A stretch of 6,374 bases of DNA, taken from assembly GCA_021827445.1 (NCBI GenBank), contig JAKAVW010000174.1:1-6374 (forward strand). Direction: 5' to 3'. Shown piece after piece: positions 1 through 5,510 of this stretch. A program made the position numbers and the translations under genes. This stretch comes from Pseudomonadota bacterium (lineage in GTDB: Bacteria > Pseudomonadota > Gammaproteobacteria > Acidithiobacillales > Acidithiobacillaceae). The first letter of the stretch is position 1. Each line of letters begins with the position of its first letter. Under the pieces are notes generated by a model that did not search any database, was not told the origin of the DNA, and saw nothing but the letters and a program-made list of their open reading frames with translations.

Positions 1-1282
1 GGACGCGTGCGAACAGTTCCTGCGTGTCCCAATCCACGGCTCGTCCTTCGACGACACGCGGATTACCGTTTACCCAGACATGGCTGACCTGATCGCGGCC
101 CGCACAATACACCACCTGCGAGACCGGATCGTACACCGGATAAGTCGCCGGGTGATCCAGGTCAATGGCGATGCAGTCGGCGGCCTTGCCGGGTTCCAGG
201 CTGCCCGTTTCCGCCCCCCAGCCGATGGCTTCCGCGCCTCCCAGGGTTGCAGCCTCCAAGGCCTCCCAAGCAGGGAAAGCGGTGGGATCCCCACTCACGC
301 CTTTCGCCAACAAGGCCGCAGTGCGCAATTCACCCAGCATGTCGAGGTCGTTGTTGCTGGCCGCGCCATCGGTACCGATCGCCAGCGGGGTGCCCTGTTT
401 GCGCAGGGTGGCCACCGGTGCCATTCCCGAGGCCAGCTTCAGATTGGATTCGGGGCAGTGGGCTACCTGCAGGCCGCTATTCCGGCAGATCGCCAGGTCC
501 TCTTCATTCAACCAGGTCATGTGAACGGCAAGAAAGTCTTGATTCAATAGCCCCAGCCGGGCCAGCCGCGCCAGCGGTCGCGTGCCGTCTCGGGCGATGG
601 CCTCATCGATTTCATGCGCTGTCTCGTGGACGTGCATATGCAGGGGCAGTTTTTCGCTGGCGGCCAGATCGCGCGCGCCGCAGAGCCCCGCATCGCCCAC
701 CGTGTACGGCGCGTGGGGCGCGATGCTCTGGTGGATGAGGGGCATCCGGCGCAGGCGCGGCAACAAGTCTGCAGCCAATTGCAGACAGACGTCGGCATTC
801 GCCGCGTAAGCCGTGGGGAAGTCGATGACGACATGTCCGATGGTGGCGCGCATGCCCATGCGCTGGGCGACTTCCGCTGCGGCTTCCGGAAAGAAATACA
901 TGTCATTGAAGGTAGTGGTGCCGCCGCGCAGCATCTCTGCAACAGCCAGTTCGGTGCCCATGGCCACGAATCCGGGGCTGACAAAACGACCTTCCACAGG
1001 CCAGATATGTGCGTTCAGCCACGTCATCAGCGGAAGGTCATCCGCGAGTCCGCGCATCAGGGTCATGGCCGCATGGGTATGGGCATTGACCAGTCCGGGC
1101 ATCAGGACATGTTGGTCGAGGTGGGCCGTGCTGGCCGCGGTATAGCGCGTGAGTATTTCTGCGGCGGGACCGATGGCAACGATACGCCCATTCCGCACCG
1201 CCAGCGCGTGATCGTGGAGCACGATGCGCGGGCGAACCGGTACTACCCAACGCGCGCGAATGACCTGATCAACCGACTGCAT
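1..1282 (-). CDS. mtaD: 5-methylthioadenosine/S-adenosylhomocysteine deaminase (TRZ/ATZ amidohydrolase), C-terminus cut by window edge
   Basis: Read on the minus strand, the frame from ATG at 1282 stays open for 427 codons to the window edge, so only the last residues and the stop are missing (family members are usually about 430-450 aa). It is a cytosolic metal-dependent amidohydrolase. Metal and substrate motifs are intact: HTH at residues 68-70 in NAHTHAAMTLMRG, H217 and E220 in HMHVHET, H254 in AVHMTWL, and D305 in GTDGAASNNDLDM. The last motif is highly typical of methylthioadenosine/S-adenosylhomocysteine deaminases rather than chlorohydrolases. The family removes the 6-amino group of these nucleosides to give inosine derivatives, in methylthioadenosine salvage and SAM by-product recycling. 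GGAG lies 9 nt before the ATG. The gene follows mltB by 80 bp in the same orientation. The exact substrate is inferred; other TRZ/ATZ deaminases remain possible. Confidence 0.9.
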   Translation of the reverse strand, partial: MQSVDQVIRARWVVPVRPRIVLHDHALAVRNGRIVAIGPAAEILTRYTAASTAHLDQHVLMPGLVNAHTHAAMTLMRGLADDLPLMTWLNAHIWPVEGRFVSPGFVAMGTELAVAEMLRGGTTTFNDMYFFPEAAAEVAQRMGMRATIGHVVIDFPTAYAANADVCLQLAADLLPRLRRMPLIHQSIAPHAPYTVGDAGLCGARDLAASEKLPLHMHVHETAHEIDEAIARDGTRPLARLARLGLLNQDFLAVHMTWLNEEDLAICRNSGLQVAHCPESNLKLASGMAPVATLRKQGTPLAIGTDGAASNNDLDMLGELRTAALLAKGVSGDPTAFPAWEALEAATLGGAEAIGWGAETGSLEPGKAADCIAIDLDHPATYPVYDPVSQVVYCAGRDQVSHVWVNGNPRVVEGRAVDWDTQELFARV

Positions 1283-1313
1283 TCCCGATTTCTCCAAACC
1301 CACACCGGACCCC

Positions 1314-1335
1314 TGCCTTCTGGAAACGGAAGGCA
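1314..1335. other. 7-bp hairpin between mltB and mtaD
   Basis: TGCCTTC (1314-1320) and GAAGGCA (1329-1335) form a perfect 7-bp inverted repeat around an 8-nt loop. It falls in the 80-bp gap between mltB and mtaD, about 30 nt before the mtaD start. There is no T-tract on either strand, so it is not a good intrinsic terminator. It could be a leader hairpin or an mRNA processing or stability element. Confidence 0.4.
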
Positions 1336-1337
1336 CC

Positions 1338-1366
1338 ATATTAGCACAGGGGTGGCTCCGGATCAG
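1338..1366 (-). promoter_or_regulatory. candidate weak promoter for mtaD
   Basis: On the minus strand, CTGATC (1361-1366) and TAATAT (1338-1343) are separated by 17 bp, and TG one base before the hexamer makes an extended -10. The -35 matches consensus at only three positions, and the element overlaps the last codons of mltB. Transcription from it would start just inside the hairpin at 1314-1335. This is a pattern match only; read-through from mltB is an equally good explanation. Confidence 0.25.
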
Positions 1367-2532
1367 CCGTTGATAATCCGCCTGATCGCCTCGGCATAGG
1401 CCCATACCGTTGCCGAGTAATAGGTATTCGGGTTGTAGCCCATGATGGCGTAGAAATTCGGGTAGGCGATGAACAGGGTCGGGCCATGCTCTGTCTGCAG
1501 ACGCAGCAGGCCTACGGGCGTGGATCCCGGAAGTCCTGAAGGCGCCTCCGGACGGATGCCGACGGCGCGTAGTTGCGCGAGCGGGTGCTTGCCTTGCAGG
1601 AATGACGCTACGTTCGTCCTCCGATTGCCGGATACCCGGCTCAGCACCGGCTGTCCCGGCCGCCAGCCGTGGCCACGGAAGAAGTTGGCAGTAGAAGCGA
1701 GGACGTCGGCAGGTGAGTGCCACAGATTAGGCATCGGCCCGCCGGGTGGATCATTCCATGTGACCCCGTAGCGCAGGTAACTGCTGGCGAGAAACTGGGA
1801 CATGCCCATGGCACCCGCCTGTGAACCCTGGAGTGTCCCCGGAGGGACGCCCAACCGCTGCGCGAGCTTCAGGGTTTCCGCGGTTTGATGCAGAAAAAAC
1901 CGGCGCCGACCCGGTAATGCCAATGCCAGGCTCAAATTGCTGTTGAGCACGGAAAAATTGCCCAGAAAAGTCCCGAAACCGGTTTCGATATTCAGGATAC
2001 CCATCAGAATCGGTCCGGGAACCCCGTATTTTTGACTGACGGCTTGCAGTAACGCGGCGTGATCGCGCCAGAACTGTACGCCCCGGTCCAGACGGTTCCG
2101 CTGCAAAAAACGATCCCGATAACGCCACCATGGATAGGGTGTCGCGGGAGCGGCGGAAGGGGGTGTGGGTGTCATCATTTCCACTGCGCGGACATTGAAA
2201 CGGGCGTTTTGCAGGGCAGGGATCACATAGCCGGGGGGCAGGCCATCCCGCTCCTGCAGGTGGCAGGCGATTTCCTGCATGCGTTGCTGATATCGGAGCG
2301 GGAAATGCTGGAATGCTACATTGCTGACACAGGTGCTGCCAGCCTTCGGGGTGAGCGCGGCGCTGGGTTGCTCGGTCACGGGTGCTGCGGGCAGCTGTGG
2401 CGGGGCTGGTGCTGTGACCGCCGGTACAGCCGGTGGATTCACCGGGCCGACGTTGGTCGCGCAGGCCGATGAGGCTGCGGCTATGCAGGTCGCCAGTATC
2501 GTCTTCGGAAGTAAGGCCCATTTTTTACGCAT
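1363..2532 (-). CDS. mltB: membrane-bound lytic murein transglycosylase B
   Basis: 389 aa from ATG at 2532. The protein cleaves the MurNAc-GlcNAc bond of peptidoglycan, leaving 1,6-anhydro ends, in the periplasm. The N-terminus MRKKW plus a hydrophobic stretch ends at ASSAC (Cys24). This looks like a lipoprotein or secretion signal, although the lipobox is weak because Ser, not Leu, sits at -3. A Pro/Ala-rich linker follows at about 29-62. The catalytic domain carries the expected Glu183 in ILNIETGFG, then AGAMGMSQF at about 239-247 and NFYAIMGYN near 360. These match the MltB/Slt35 family. The frame extends 18 codons upstream to a TTG touching the nlpC stop, but that start would bury the signal peptide. 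The chosen ATG has GGGTGA about 7 nt upstream. The gene lies 50 bp after nlpC with no visible promoter between, so co-transcription is likely. The Slt35 calcium-loop region is degenerate (NDPPGGPMPNLW). Confidence 0.92.
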   Translation of the reverse strand: MRKKWALLPKTILATCIAAASSACATNVGPVNPPAVPAVTAPAPPQLPAAPVTEQPSAALTPKAGSTCVSNVAFQHFPLRYQQRMQEIACHLQERDGLPPGYVIPALQNARFNVRAVEMMTPTPPSAAPATPYPWWRYRDRFLQRNRLDRGVQFWRDHAALLQAVSQKYGVPGPILMGILNIETGFGTFLGNFSVLNSNLSLALALPGRRRFFLHQTAETLKLAQRLGVPPGTLQGSQAGAMGMSQFLASSYLRYGVTWNDPPGGPMPNLWHSPADVLASTANFFRGHGWRPGQPVLSRVSGNRRTNVASFLQGKHPLAQLRAVGIRPEAPSGLPGSTPVGLLRLQTEHGPTLFIAYPNFYAIMGYNPNTYYSATVWAYAEAIRRIING

Positions 2533-2582
2533 GACATTTTCACCCACGAAGATTCCGGAAATATTTGATTGAAATGGCTGGG

Positions 2583-3149
2583 TCAAGGGGCCCGCATCGC
2601 CAGCAGTTCAGGGGGCATGGGACGCCGCACACCATCCAGACGCTCCGCCCAGTAAGGAATTCGCAAGCTTTGTACCGCCACACCCTGACGGGGGTTCAGA
2701 GCGCTGACGAACTGATCGCCGCCGATATAGATGCCGACATGGGAGAAGGGCTGGCCCATGGTGTTGAAAAATACCAGATCACCAGGACGAATGCGCCTGG
2801 GGTTTACCGAAGGCAAGGCGGCCGCTTGGGCAAAAGAGGTTCGGGGAATGTTTACGCCGGCGCGGCGTAACACATACTGAATAAACCCGCTGCAATCGAA
2901 CCCCGTCCGAGGGTTATCTCCACCCCATTGATAAGGCTTGCCAATTTCCGCGATCGTATGCACGAGCACGGCATCGAGTATGGTGGTTTCCGCACGATTG
3001 TCGTAAGCGGATGATGCGTTATCGGAAGAACGGTCTGCTGGCGGCGGCGTCATGGTGGCACAGCCATTGAGGGCCATGGTCAGCAAGAGCAGAAGTCCGC
3101 CCCCACGCTTCACTGAACCCACAGGTAACATAACGCGTTGCTTTCGCAT
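2583..3149 (-). CDS. NlpC/P60 family lipoprotein, peptidoglycan endopeptidase
   Basis: 188 aa from ATG at 3149. A GAAGAGG ribosome site lies just upstream, and this start places a signal peptide at the N-terminus: basic residues, GGGLLLLLTMALNGC, lipobox LNGC with lipidated Cys30. A longer in-frame start at 3293 would overlap the tRNA promoter region and destroy the signal, so it is rejected. The NlpC/P60 domain covers about residues 56-175. It has Tyr73 in PYQWGG, the nucleophile Cys86 in FDCSGFIQYV, PGDLVFF, and His137 in SHVGIYIG. The family cuts bonds in peptidoglycan stem peptides, often the D-Glu to diamino acid bond, as in E. coli Spr/MepS. The position of the third catalytic residue, His in Spr, is Ser149 (QFVSALN). 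Nearby Asn152 might substitute, or activity may be altered. The gene is followed by mltB in the same direction. Confidence 0.9.
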   Translation of the reverse strand: MRKQRVMLPVGSVKRGGGLLLLLTMALNGCATMTPPPADRSSDNASSAYDNRAETTILDAVLVHTIAEIGKPYQWGGDNPRTGFDCSGFIQYVLRRAGVNIPRTSFAQAAALPSVNPRRIRPGDLVFFNTMGQPFSHVGIYIGGDQFVSALNPRQGVAVQSLRIPYWAERLDGVRRPMPPELLAMRAP

Positions 3150-3183
3150 CGTCCTCTTCCCCCTTCTTTTCTCTATGAAAATG

Positions 3184-3212
3184 TAGATAGCCCAAATGTG
3201 CCAGTTTGGCAA
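3184..3212 (-). promoter_or_regulatory. candidate promoter for the nlpC-mltB operon
   Basis: On the minus strand, TTGCCA (3207-3212, five of six to consensus) is followed after 17 bp by TATCTA (3184-3189, a weak -10), about 35 bp before the nlpC start. The spacing is right but the -10 is poor. The -35 lies inside the dyad TGCCA-gtt-TGGCA. Confidence 0.35.
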
Positions 3213-3235
3213 GTGGAACTTCACAGGGGAAGTTC
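3199..3235. repeat. two adjacent inverted repeats upstream of nlpC
   Basis: TGCCA (3199-3203) with TGGCA (3207-3211) forms a 5-bp dyad with a 3-nt centre, overlapping the candidate nlpC -35. Just upstream, GAACTTC (3216-3222) and GAAGTTC (3229-3235) form a perfect 7-bp dyad with a 6-nt centre. GTGCCAGTT recurs directly at 3198-3206 and 3251-3259. They lie between the divergent nlpC and tRNA-Asn promoters, where a regulator could bind. No regulator is recognised. Confidence 0.4.
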
Positions 3236-3277
3236 TGGCCATTTCCTGAAGTGCCAGTTCTGGTTCTGCAGCAGTTC

Positions 3278-3306
3278 TTGACGCACGTTGCACAGAAGGC
3301 TAGGAT
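3278..3306 (+). promoter_or_regulatory. sigma70-type promoter of tRNA-Asn
   Basis: TTGACG (3278-3283, five of six to consensus), a 17-bp spacer and TAGGAT (3301-3306, four of six) lie with the -10 ending 11 bp before the tRNA. The GC-rich bases just after the -10 (acgcgcac) resemble the discriminator of stable-RNA promoters under stringent control. That regulatory inference comes from known tRNA promoters. Confidence 0.7.
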
Positions 3307-3317
3307 ACGCGCACTTT

Positions 3318-3393
3318 TCCCCGGTAGCTCAGTCGGTAGAGCGGGTGACTGTTAATCACTAGGTCGGCAGTTCGAGCCTGTCCCGGGGAGCCA
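3318..3393 (+). tRNA. tRNA-Asn (anticodon GTT)
   Basis: A 76-nt cloverleaf. The acceptor stem pairs TCCCCGG (3318-3324) with CCGGGGA (3383-3389), followed by discriminator G and an encoded CCA (3391-3393). The D-arm contains AGCTCAGTCGGTAGAGC. The anticodon stem GGTGA/TCACT has one G-T pair and frames the loop CTGTTAA with GTT at 3351-3353, which reads Asn codons AAC and AAU. The T-arm GGCAG-TTCGAGC-CTGTC pairs fully with one G-T. The 3' ends of tRNA genes are common integration sites for islands, and accessory-looking DNA begins right after this one. Confidence 0.97.
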
Positions 3394-3400
3394 AAAGAAT

Positions 3401-3438
3401 AAGGCACTTAGAGAGATTTTCTAGGTGCCTTCATTTTT
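3401..3438 (+). terminator. intrinsic terminator after tRNA-Asn
   Basis: AAGGCACTTAGA (3401-3412) pairs with TCTAGGTGCCTT (3420-3431) as a 12-bp stem with one T-G pair and a 7-nt loop. It is followed by CATTTTT. It starts 7 nt after the tRNA CCA and ends the tRNA transcript. On the opposite strand the stem is followed by a broken T-run (attctttt), so it may also stop leftward transcription coming from the accessory operon. Confidence 0.88.
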
Positions 3439-3439
3439 A

Positions 3440-3654
3440 CCATCCAACCCATATCCAACTTTGTGAGGAAAAACAGGCGCCGGTGCTTTTGCTGGGTGTT
3501 GGGCTTGCTAGTTTGTGCGGTTCGCGGACCTTCATGACGGCGATCCCCAAAAGTCGGGACACGATCTGGGTGCACGGGGGAGGCAAGCCTGTCACTGTGG
3601 CAATGCATCTGCCTATTCCCCCATCTTCGTAGTGCCGGGCTAGAATCGGGCCTC
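3440..3654. other. no convincing gene; tRNA-proximal junction
   Basis: About 215 bp between the tRNA terminator and the end of the replication-type gene. Two leftward frames cross it (3408-3740 and 3437-3763) but overlap the downstream gene and show no domain I recognise. In islands inserted at tRNA genes this is where an integrase gene commonly lies; none is visible. It may hold the attachment-site flank or a decayed remnant. Confidence 0.4.
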
Positions 3655-4401
3655 CTACAGGCGAATGTGATTCGATGACTGGTGCGGTCGAATTTCTGCG
3701 TTGCATACCCTCTGACGATCGTCCAACAAGTTGTTTCCATTGCGTACTCTGTATCTTTTCCAATTATGGAGGAATGTTTTTTCCCAATGGACTTGGCTCC
3801 GGGCCACGCCTGGTCGCGTCAGCCAATAGGAAATAAAGTCTGTCAAAACGTTTGGATAGTCCGTGCTTTCCTCGGCATATCCCAAACGTTTGACCAGTAT
3901 CCAGAATTCTCCAGATGGCTCCCACCCAATCCTAATGGAGAAAGTGTCGTTTTGATTCTGATTATGATCGATCAATTGATTGATATTTCTTTTTCCATAG
4001 TTATTTCTTTCTTCGTAGATACTTCTTTTATGGGGGGCCGCGCCGTCGATGGTTTCGCCATCCGCTACTTGACCATCGACGGAAAACACCCCTATGGTGG
4101 ACGGCTTTTGAGATTCAGACCAAACTGTTGACTCCCAATCCCACCGCCCGCCTGCCCCATGCCGCTTCTCCCGCTGGAGATAGCCCGCATGGCTTAATTC
4201 AGCTAAAAGATTCCTCATCCTGTCCTGCCCAATTCCCAGTTCCCGCCGCAGGTTACCCATCTGAACCTGCCAATTGTTTGGCCTGCTCAGCAGCCAACAC
4301 AACAGGCCGCGCCCTGCTAGGCTCAACCGTGAGTCTCTCAACGTTTTGTTTGGGATACTTGTCCAGAATTCCATATGCTTAACCCTGATAATTTCGCTCA
4401 T
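3655..4401 (-). CDS. replication-associated protein: winged-helix N-terminus plus DnaT-like C-terminus
   Basis: 248 aa. The start at 4401 is set by GGAGG 8 nt upstream. Residues about 10-95 resemble the helix-turn-helix domain of phage and mobile-element replication proteins: DSRLSLAGRGLLCWLLSRP, NWQVQMGNLRRELGIGQD, then LAELSHAGYLQREK with a following wing. An Asn/Gln-rich linker (about 132-152) leads to a C-terminal part (about 160-216) with FISYWLTRPG and SQVHWEKTFLHNWKR. That spacing of aromatic residues recalls the DnaT single-strand-binding domain used in primosome assembly. The likely job is helping to start DNA replication of the element, binding DNA and perhaps recruiting host helicase or primase; this is inferred from family resemblance. 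It is the second gene of an operon, 3 nt after the alpA-like gene. Base composition is visibly more AT-rich than nlpC or mltB, which suggests transfer. A transcriptional-regulator role is the main alternative. Confidence 0.8.
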   Translation of the reverse strand: MSEIIRVKHMEFWTSIPNKTLRDSRLSLAGRGLLCWLLSRPNNWQVQMGNLRRELGIGQDRMRNLLAELSHAGYLQREKRHGAGGRWDWESTVWSESQKPSTIGVFSVDGQVADGETIDGAAPHKRSIYEERNNYGKRNINQLIDHNQNQNDTFSIRIGWEPSGEFWILVKRLGYAEESTDYPNVLTDFISYWLTRPGVARSQVHWEKTFLHNWKRYRVRNGNNLLDDRQRVCNAEIRPHQSSNHIRL

Positions 4402-4404
4402 GGA

Positions 4405-4668
4405 TCAGCCCTCCACGGCGCCGGTACGGCGCTTGGCGATCCACTCAGCCAAGTCGGTTACACGGTACCGGACTAACCTGCCGGTCTTGATGTATGGCAG
4501 GTTATAGCGACGTGTGCAGCGCCAGTTACAGAGGGTTGCTGGCTTAACCCCCAAAACAGTGGACGCTTTGGCCTCATCAATCTGTGTGGGTATGGCTTCG
4601 GTTGGATAGCCTAGAGTGCGGCCAATCTCGGAGATGATCTGGTAAACTGTTTCGGCTTTAGTGTACAT
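4405..4668 (-). CDS. AlpA/excisionase-like helix-turn-helix protein
   Basis: 87 aa from ATG at 4668, with GAGG 7 nt upstream. After about 27 poorly characterised residues the rest fits the HTH_17/AlpA fold of the MerR superfamily: IDEAKASTVLGV and KPATLCNWR as the helix-turn-helix (about 30-50), then LPYIKTGRLVRYRVTDLAEW and a basic end as wing and last helix. Such proteins act as excisionases or recombination directionality factors (Xis, TorI), or as small activators of integrase genes (phage P4-like AlpA). The gene is first in an operon with the replication-type gene. Its stop lies 3 nt before the next ATG, and its final codons carry that gene's ribosome site, so the two are probably translationally coupled. 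The promoter region just upstream is rich in dyads that the protein itself might bind. Which role it plays here cannot be told from sequence. Confidence 0.85.
   Translation of the reverse strand: MYTKAETVYQIISEIGRTLGYPTEAIPTQIDEAKASTVLGVKPATLCNWRCTRRYNLPYIKTGRLVRYRVTDLAEWIAKRRTGAVEG
4410..4414 (-). promoter_or_regulatory. ribosome binding site of the replication-type gene inside the alpA-like gene
   Basis: GGAGG on the minus strand, 8 nt before ATG 4401 and overlapping the last codons of the alpA-like gene (stop at 4405-4407). It fixes the start at 4401 and supports coupled translation. Confidence 0.75.
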
Positions 4669-4729
4669 GGTGTTGCCTCATAACTATCAGTGAATGTGCA
4701 CAGGTATAGATCAGAGGTTGGCGAGATAG

Positions 4730-4792
4730 AAATTCATGAGAACTTATATGGCATGATACATGCTTATTAGCAAAATACATACTCATGAATTT
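4730..4792 (-). promoter_or_regulatory. alpA-rep promoter with flanking operator-like dyads
   Basis: AAATTCATGAG (4730-4740) and CTCATGAATTT (4782-4792) are perfect 11-bp inverted copies. Between them GCATG-ata-CATGC (4751-4763) forms another dyad. On the minus strand TATAAG (4743-4748, five of six) can serve as -10 and TTGCTA (4768-4773) as -35, with a long 19-bp spacer that contains the central dyad. One outer arm would then sit at the transcription start and the other upstream of the -35. This layout suits repression, perhaps by the AlpA-like product. The dyads are seen directly; the promoter and the regulator are inferred. Confidence 0.5.
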
Positions 4793-4840
4793 ATTTCATT
4801 CTGCTTAATCGAGTGACAGCAGCTACAGCGAAGAGGGAAG

Positions 4841-4859
4841 TCGTCTATCGGGTAGATGA
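4841..4859. repeat. type A palindrome, degenerate copy 1
   Basis: Arms TCGTCTATC and GGTAGATGA around g4850, 7 of 9 positions paired. It stands 220 bp from the main cluster and closest to the alpA-rep promoter. Confidence 0.65.
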
Positions 4860-4921
4860 TTTGGAGCGTTATCGCCTAAATCCACGGCCCAAGGTCCTCG
4901 CAATGAAGGGGCCACCCAGCC

Positions 4922-4937
4922 CCTGCGGTAGCGCAGG
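4922..4937. other. 6-bp hairpin CCTGCG-gtag-CGCAGG
   Basis: Perfect 6-bp inverted repeat with a 4-nt loop between the first two type A palindromes. The remaining bases from 4861 to 5059 show nothing else I can support. No T-tract follows. Confidence 0.35.
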
Positions 4938-5059
4938 TTGTGGTCGGCAGGCCGGAACGTCGTGTACAGGCAGGCTGGTCAGGCGTAAGACTGAGCCATC
5001 CACAAGGCAGTGGACTTTGGGGATAAGGCGACAGGTGGCCTGTGGGGCGAAAAACTTGG

Positions 5060-5080
5060 ATCGTCTACCCGGTAGACGAT
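5060..5080. repeat. type A palindrome, perfect copy
   Basis: Arms ATCGTCTACC and GGTAGACGAT, a perfect 10-bp dyad around c5070, followed by a T-rich run (tttt). Confidence 0.85.
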
Positions 5081-5091
5081 TTTCACCCCGG

Positions 5092-5108
5092 CGTTTTCCG
5101 GGAAAACG
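5092..5108. repeat. type B palindrome, perfect copy
   Basis: Arms CGTTTTCC and GGAAAACG around g5100, a perfect 8-bp dyad. It is the reference copy of the second family. Confidence 0.8.
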
Positions 5109-5112
5109 GCAG

Positions 5113-5129
5113 CGTCTTCCCGGAAAACG
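5113..5129. repeat. type B palindrome, hybrid arm
   Basis: Arms CGTCTTCC and GGAAAACG around c5121, one mismatch. The left arm is intermediate between type A and type B. Its centre is 21 bp from the previous one. Confidence 0.7.
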
Positions 5130-5170
5130 ATTCCGTTACCCCTTCTTTATCTTGTGTTCCGCTTTTCGTC

Positions 5171-5180
5171 CGGTAGACGC
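5171..5180. repeat. type A half-site
   Basis: CGGTAGACGC keeps the central base and the right arm of type A. The left arm is not matched (cttttcgtc). Confidence 0.5.
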
Positions 5181-5194
5181 CTTTTGGGGCGCTT

Positions 5195-5213
5195 TCGTCT
5201 ACCCGGTAGACGA
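5195..5213. repeat. type A palindrome, perfect copy
   Basis: Arms TCGTCTACC and GGTAGACGA around c5204, perfect 9-bp dyad, followed by a T-run (ttttt). Confidence 0.85.
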
Positions 5214-5269
5214 TTTTTAGGAGCAGCGCTGGGTCAACCATCTACCCGTCAGGCGAAATTCTGGAGCGG

Positions 5270-5286
5270 CGTTTTCCGGGAAGACA
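5270..5286. repeat. type B palindrome, imperfect copy
   Basis: Arms CGTTTTCC and GGAAGACA around g5278, two mismatches. The right arm GGAAGAC again mixes the two types. Confidence 0.65.
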
Positions 5287-5310
5287 CTTTTCTTTGCCAG
5301 TTCGGGGCAA

Positions 5311-5329
5311 TTGTCTATCCGGTAGACGC
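5311..5329. repeat. type A palindrome, imperfect copy
   Basis: Arms TTGTCTATC and GGTAGACGC around c5320, 6 of 9 positions paired. Its centre is 42 bp from the preceding type B site. Confidence 0.65.
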
Positions 5330-5452
5330 CAACTTGTAGGGGGGTGGCCTGCCCCAACTCCAACCGACGTGGTGCTGGCGGCCTCGTATGGAAAACAGAG
5401 GGATCCGCCTCTCGCTGCGCGACGCACCCATTGCAAGGTCTCTCGTGCAAGA

Positions 5453-5468
5453 AGCGCCCATTGGCGCT
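5453..5468. other. 6-bp hairpin AGCGCC-catt-GGCGCT
   Basis: Perfect 6-bp inverted repeat with a 4-nt loop, within the GC-rich stretch 5341-5510, which shows no gene or known element. No T-tract follows, so a terminator is unlikely. Confidence 0.35.
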
Positions 5469-5510
5469 GGGCAGAGGCGGACGGTTCCAGTGTGGGTGCT
5501 GATCGGTTGC

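Noticed and set aside
80..1399. Long rightward frames opposite mtaD (up to 261 codons) and leftward frames at 544-984 and 1038-1250
   Set aside because: They overlap mtaD, whose motifs are unambiguous in another frame.
1751..2521. Leftward 256-codon frame overlapping mltB
   Set aside because: It lies within mltB in a different frame; mltB carries the catalytic motifs and signal peptide.
2533..2586. 18-codon extension of mltB to a TTG touching the nlpC stop
   Set aside because: It would place a polar stretch before the signal peptide. ATG 2532 has a ribosome site and the MRKK start typical of a secreted protein.
4942..4950. GGTCGGCAG shared with the tRNA-Asn T-arm region (3362-3370), as a possible attachment-site copy
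   Set aside because: Only 9 bp, flanks differ, and it does not reach the tRNA 3' end, so a chance match is the better explanation.
4813..5220. Rightward 135-codon frame from GTG 4813, starting with REVVYRVDDLERYRLNP
   Set aside because: No ribosome site, no ATG, and it reads through several palindromes. Protein character fades after about 35 residues. The YRVDD and YPVDD pieces are translations of the repeat.
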